NCBI GenBank assembly: GCA_016946835.1
Contig: JACVTC010000156.1
Span: forward strand, 362,501 to 390,431
Length of the DNA: 27,931 nucleotides
Direction of reading: 5' to 3'
DNA from: Neocallimastix lanati (nom. inval.)
Lineage: Eukaryota > Neocallimastigomycota > Neocallimastigomycetes > Neocallimastigales > Neocallimastigaceae
The notes beneath the pieces are model-generated. The model saw only the letters and a program-made list of their open reading frames with translations. It was not told the origin of the DNA and searched no databases. Below, piece by piece: positions 24,125 through 27,931 of the stretch (within the stretch, counting starts at the first letter, position 1; each line of letters opens with the position of its first letter). The position numbers and the translations under genes are program-made.

Positions 24125-25424
24125 CTCACCCTCAAATAATATTTTTAGGTAAAAATGTTGTTTGTAAATTTCTGTATCTTTGGCCCATTTGAATTCTTGG
24201 TTAATATGTCCGCTAGCATATTTTCATTGTCAATATATTCTAATTTTATTTTATTCTTTGCAATATTGTCCTTGTTGAGATTACACTTATATGCTTTAAT
24301 TTTGTATTTATTTCTCCGTTCTCAATTATTTTCTCACTAGCTTTGTTATCTGTATAAATTTTAGTAATTATCCATTTAATTAAAATTTCTTTTATTATAT
24401 TTCTAATCCATAATATTTTCTTTATATTTTCGGAAGTACTTATATATTCTGCTTAGGCAATAAACATAGCAACGCCTGTTTGTTTCTTGGACATCCAGCT
24501 TATCGGACTTGTTCCCATGAGTAGAGGTAGATTTTCTATCTTCCAAACAGCCGGCAAAATCAGAGTCGGTATATGCAGTAAGCTCCTCCTTTCCATTATA
24601 TTTTATTATATATTTTTTAGTACTGTTAATACATTTTAGAATATTTATTATTTTGTTATATTATTTTTTACAAATTTAAAAATATATTATTCGGATTTAG
24701 TTTGAATAAATCTATTTTTTATTAAAAAGTTTTAGTTGGTATTACACTATTGTTTACCTGATTGCTTAAGGCTATATAAAGTTTTGTTGAGTTTCCAATA
24801 TCCCTGCCCAAAGCGCGTATCGCCTTTAGGAATAGTAGTATAAATATATTAGGAATGTTGCAAAAAAAATAGTAGCAATAATAATGTCTTTGAGTTAGAA
24901 TAATCATCTACGAGTCTTAATTTTAGTGGCCTTTTATTGGTATTGTCGTATTCTATATTGACTATTATGTCGTCTATAATTTCATCATTATTAAATTCAA
25001 TAACACTTTGATGTATCTATAGAGGTTTGTGAGCATAATTTTCTTTGCTAAGAATATTATTGTTGTTAAATTTATTATTAATTTTATTATTATTAGTAAT
25101 CAAAATTTCATCTGATTTTTGTGAAATATGGTTGGTGGAAGAATCGTTTATTAAAGGTGAATTATGACTATTATTATATGGAAGTTATATATTTTAATGA
25201 TTTTATATTAAAGTATATTTATTATCTGAAGAAATATTTTGGATATCATTTGTAGGAGTGGAATTATTAATGTTTTTCTTCATAGAGTCACTGGATTTTG
25301 AATTTTATTGAATTAGTTAAAAAAATTTTATTAATTAAATTTTGGTCATTTTTGGGTAAAATTTTGATTTCTATTGATTTATTAGATTTATGTAAATCTT
25401 TATTATTGTCATATAATTCATTGG

Positions 25425-25840
25425 AGGAGGGTGGTGCGTTTCGTAATGTGGCTTTAAATATTTTATATAAATTTTCATTTCGGAATGTGGCTTATTTTAT
25501 TTTTATAAATTTTTATTTATAAATATAATATTTAAAACATTAATAAAAATGGCACATATAATTTCTTTGAAAAAATAATTATTAAAAATATTAAATTGAT
25601 GATTTACAAATATATTTAATTCGCCATATTCTGAAAATTTTTATTTATTTATTAATTTATTCATTTATTCATTTAATAATATTTTTTTATTTTTTTATGA
25701 AATTATTATAAAATAAAATATTTATTTAATTATTTAATTATTTATTTATATAAAAAAATTTATATATAATACGCCATCTTAAAAATATGTGGCTTATATT
25801 TATTCACGTGCGGTTCTGAAATGTGCTATCCCCGATTCAT
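25425..25840. other. AT-rich block with repeated GGC-containing motif inside the copia relic
   Basis: Between the linker and RT parts of the copia relic, AATGTGGCTT-like strings recur at 25446, 25484 and 25787. Their reverse form (CGCCATATTCTG, CGCCATCTTAAA) occurs at 25622 and 25772, and ATGGCACAT at 25549. The block does not align with copia proteins and may be an insertion with inverted repeats. Confidence 0.35.
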
Positions 25841-26255
25841 TGATATTATTATTTGAAATTTTTGAAATACAAATATTTAGTTTTGTCATATTATTATTAT
25901 TTATTGTTAAATTTTGTAAATTTTTGCTTATTTAAAAATATTTTATTTTTATCAAAATTTTCAAATTCAATAATTTTTCCTTTTCTTTTGTTCCTGCTGG
26001 AAGTTGAAGCAACGTAAGCAGGATCTTCTAGTGTATAATTTTCAATAGTGTTGGATTTAAAGATGGTATTATTATAATTATTTCAAAACCTTTTATTATA
26101 ATTATTATTTATTAGTTTCAAATTTCTATATATCCTATTTAAATAATTATTTTTGGAATTATTTTTGTCAATATTGTTTAAATTGAATTTCATTTCATAA
26201 TTAATTTTATTTTCAATTTCAGAATTAATTTTTGAATTAATTTTAAAGTCTTTAT

Positions 26256-26640
26256 TCAAATTAATGTTTTTATTGGGTTCACATTTTTATTATCAATATC
26301 TGGAGTCACTTCATTCAACGAAATATTATTGTCATGCTTATTTTTAATGTAATTACTTTCTTGTTCTTTATTAGTTCTTTCATTTCTATTTTCTTCATTT
26401 AAAATACTTTCTTCGTTTAAAATACTTTCTTCGTTTAAAATATTTTCTTCATTTAGGATATTTACTTCATTTAAGATGTTTCTTCCATTAAAACTATTTT
26501 CTTTATTTAAATTGTTTTCTTCATTTAAGATGTTTCTTCCATTTAAATTATTTTCTTTATTTAAATTGCTTTCTTCATTTAAATTATTTTTTTCATTTAT
26601 ATTATTTTCTTCATTTATATTAATCTTCATTTATATTATT
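26256..26640 (-). repeat. 18-bp repeat encoding an Asn/Glu/Leu hexapeptide array in the copia linker
   Basis: The minus strand repeats six-residue units such as NLNEEN, ILNEEN and ILNEES about 15 to 20 times. It lies between the integrase and RT domains, where copia polyproteins are normally variable. Confidence 0.8.
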
Positions 26641-27931
26641 CTCTTCATTTATATTATTCTTATGAATATTATTATTATTATTTTGAATATTTTTTATTGT
26701 TGTTATGAACATCATTTTCATTTGTATTATTATTTTCTTCTTCTTGTCCTTCTGTATTCCTGTCTTTTCTATTTGTTGTCTTTCATGAATGAGAAGTTTC
26801 TTTATAATTATTTGTTTCATATATATATATTTACTTGGCTCTTCTTCAACCAATTTCGCGTCATTAGTATAATGCATTTTATTGTTTTTAAATATCCATG
26901 ATTATGTATGAATATATTTTTTGTCATCAAATCCTAAGAATATGCCCTTCTTAGCATTTGGTAAAAATTTTGATTTGTGTTGTGTATCATCCCTGAAATA
27001 ATATACACAACCAAAAGTTTTTAAATGTTTTAACTCTATTTTATTATAAAATACTTTATTGGGTATTAACAATTTATTACCTGAGTAAGGAATTAAATTA
27101 TAAATATAATATGCCTGGTTTATGGCAAAATTCCAGAAGTTTTCTGATAGTTCTGCCCAATATAGTGGAGTTTTAGCTGAATGTCAAAGAATTCTATTTA
27201 TTTCTTTCGGTTTTTCCATTGACTTCAGGACAACCTGAAGGAGAATAAGTTTTTTCAATTTCATTTTCTTTACAATAATTATTAACTGTTTTATTTTTAA
27301 ACTCTTAACTTCCATCTGATTTAAATATTTTAATATTCTTCAAACTGCTTATTTATGCATTTGAGGAATTTCACAATTATTTCGGGGGCTTCGACTTTAG
27401 ATTTTAAAATATATATTCACATTTTTCTTGAGAATTCATCCATGAATATAATAAAGTATTTTTATTATTAATAGATGAATTGTGTGGACCTGATATATCC
27501 GAATGTATAACTTTTAATATTTTCGTATCTTTCCTCAATGTGATTTCCTTGTCATTTTAGCTACTTTATATTTGATACATATAAGAGCTTTTATTTGATG
27601 TAAGCTTTTATATTTATTTATGTTTTCTAGGTAATAATGACCTAGTCTTCTACGCCAAATTTCCATGCTTTTTCATCGGTTTCGTTTAAAGCTATAATAT
27701 TTTTATAATTTTCTTCTATATCATTATTAATCTTGAAAGTATTTACTAAGAACAGATTATCATTTGAAAAATAATACATACCTTTATTTACATTATTTGG
27801 ACCTCATAAGTTAAATCTACTACCTATGTAATCATCTGTGTCAATAATGACTCTCTATCCTATTTTAACCAGTTTTATTCCACTAATAAGATTTTTAGAT
27901 GTAGATTTGGAATATAATACCCTATGTCTAG

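Larger units (their letters stand above)
24145..27931 (-). pseudogene. Ty1/copia polyprotein relic: protease end, GAG-pre-integrase, integrase, RT, RNase H
   Basis: Runs in from the right edge. Minus-strand order: YYIPNLHLKNLISGIKLVKI (protease to pre-integrase), RRLGHYYLENINKYKSL (GAG-pre-integrase), then integrase with HSDISGPHNSSINNK, KSDGS and NGKTERNK carrying the D-D-E pattern. Next are FWNFAINQAYYIYNLIPYSG and LKTFGCVYYF, KGIFLGFDDKK, a low-complexity linker (26256-26640), EDPAYVASTSSRNKRKGK, RT with YWKLNKTLYSLKQSGKQ, RNase H with YTDSDFAGCLEDRKSTS, ISWMSKKQTGVA, YTDNKASEKIIENGEI, and the end IKLEYIDNENMLADILTK (stop 24145). Many stops and frameshifts occur, and the expected N-terminal half of RT is largely missing, so it is dead. 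It differs clearly in sequence from the copia relic at 10158. Confidence 0.92.

Noticed and set aside
25298-25522. Plus-strand 74-residue frame
   Set aside because: Low complexity, antisense to the copia relic, no homology recognised.
26476-26901. Plus-strand Phe/Leu-rich frame
   Set aside because: Antisense of the copia linker repeat array.

Overview
The window looks like nuclear DNA of a very AT-rich, intron-bearing eukaryote. The best guess is an anaerobic gut fungus (Neocallimastigomycota). The reasons are extreme AT content with long homopolymer and microsatellite tracts, introns that mostly start GTAAAT or GTATxx and end in AG, an Asn-rich protein, a fungal-type eEF1B-beta gene with much richer codon use than its surroundings, and remnants of Ty1/copia and LINE-type elements. 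An amoebozoan with a similar base composition is not strictly excluded.

Layout, left to right. 89-1604 (+): 3' two-thirds of an OST3/OST6 (TUSC3-like) oligosaccharyltransferase subunit, five exons visible, start lost off the left edge. 2915-3073: an isolated island of about 59% GC that reads like the start of a bacterial secreted protein. 3287-3790 (+): a small ZNF706-like zinc-finger gene with one apparent 1-base frameshift. 4260-4725: unrecognised relic. 5463-9010 (-): a nine-exon gene for a 781-residue Asn-rich, coiled-coil protein of unknown function. 10158-10995 (-): Ty1/copia relic (RT end and RNase H).

11282-16240: a nest of LINE-type retrotransposon relics, all on the minus strand. 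One old LINE tail has been cut by later 5'-truncated copies, which in turn carry further insertions. Five insertions have visible target-site duplications. 16942-18088 (-): eEF1B-beta, two exons, apparently intact. 19101-19209: second GC-richer relic. 19270-19720: 7-bp minisatellite. 20771-22355 (+): six-exon MARVEL-like four-pass membrane protein, with a decayed duplicate of its exon 2 at 22876-22995. 23560-23630: tiny poly(T)-headed insertion with a 13-bp target duplication. 23930-27931 (-): a larger, heavily mutated Ty1/copia element (protease/GAG-pre-integrase, integrase, RT, RNase H, PPT, LTR start) running off the right edge.

The host genes are unrelated housekeeping or membrane functions (N-glycosylation, translation elongation, membrane organisation) with no operon logic. 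The accessory interest lies in the retroelement pile, the tiny element with its two datable insertions, the GC island and the local duplications. I found no CRISPR array, tRNA or rRNA, and no obviously new multi-gene system.
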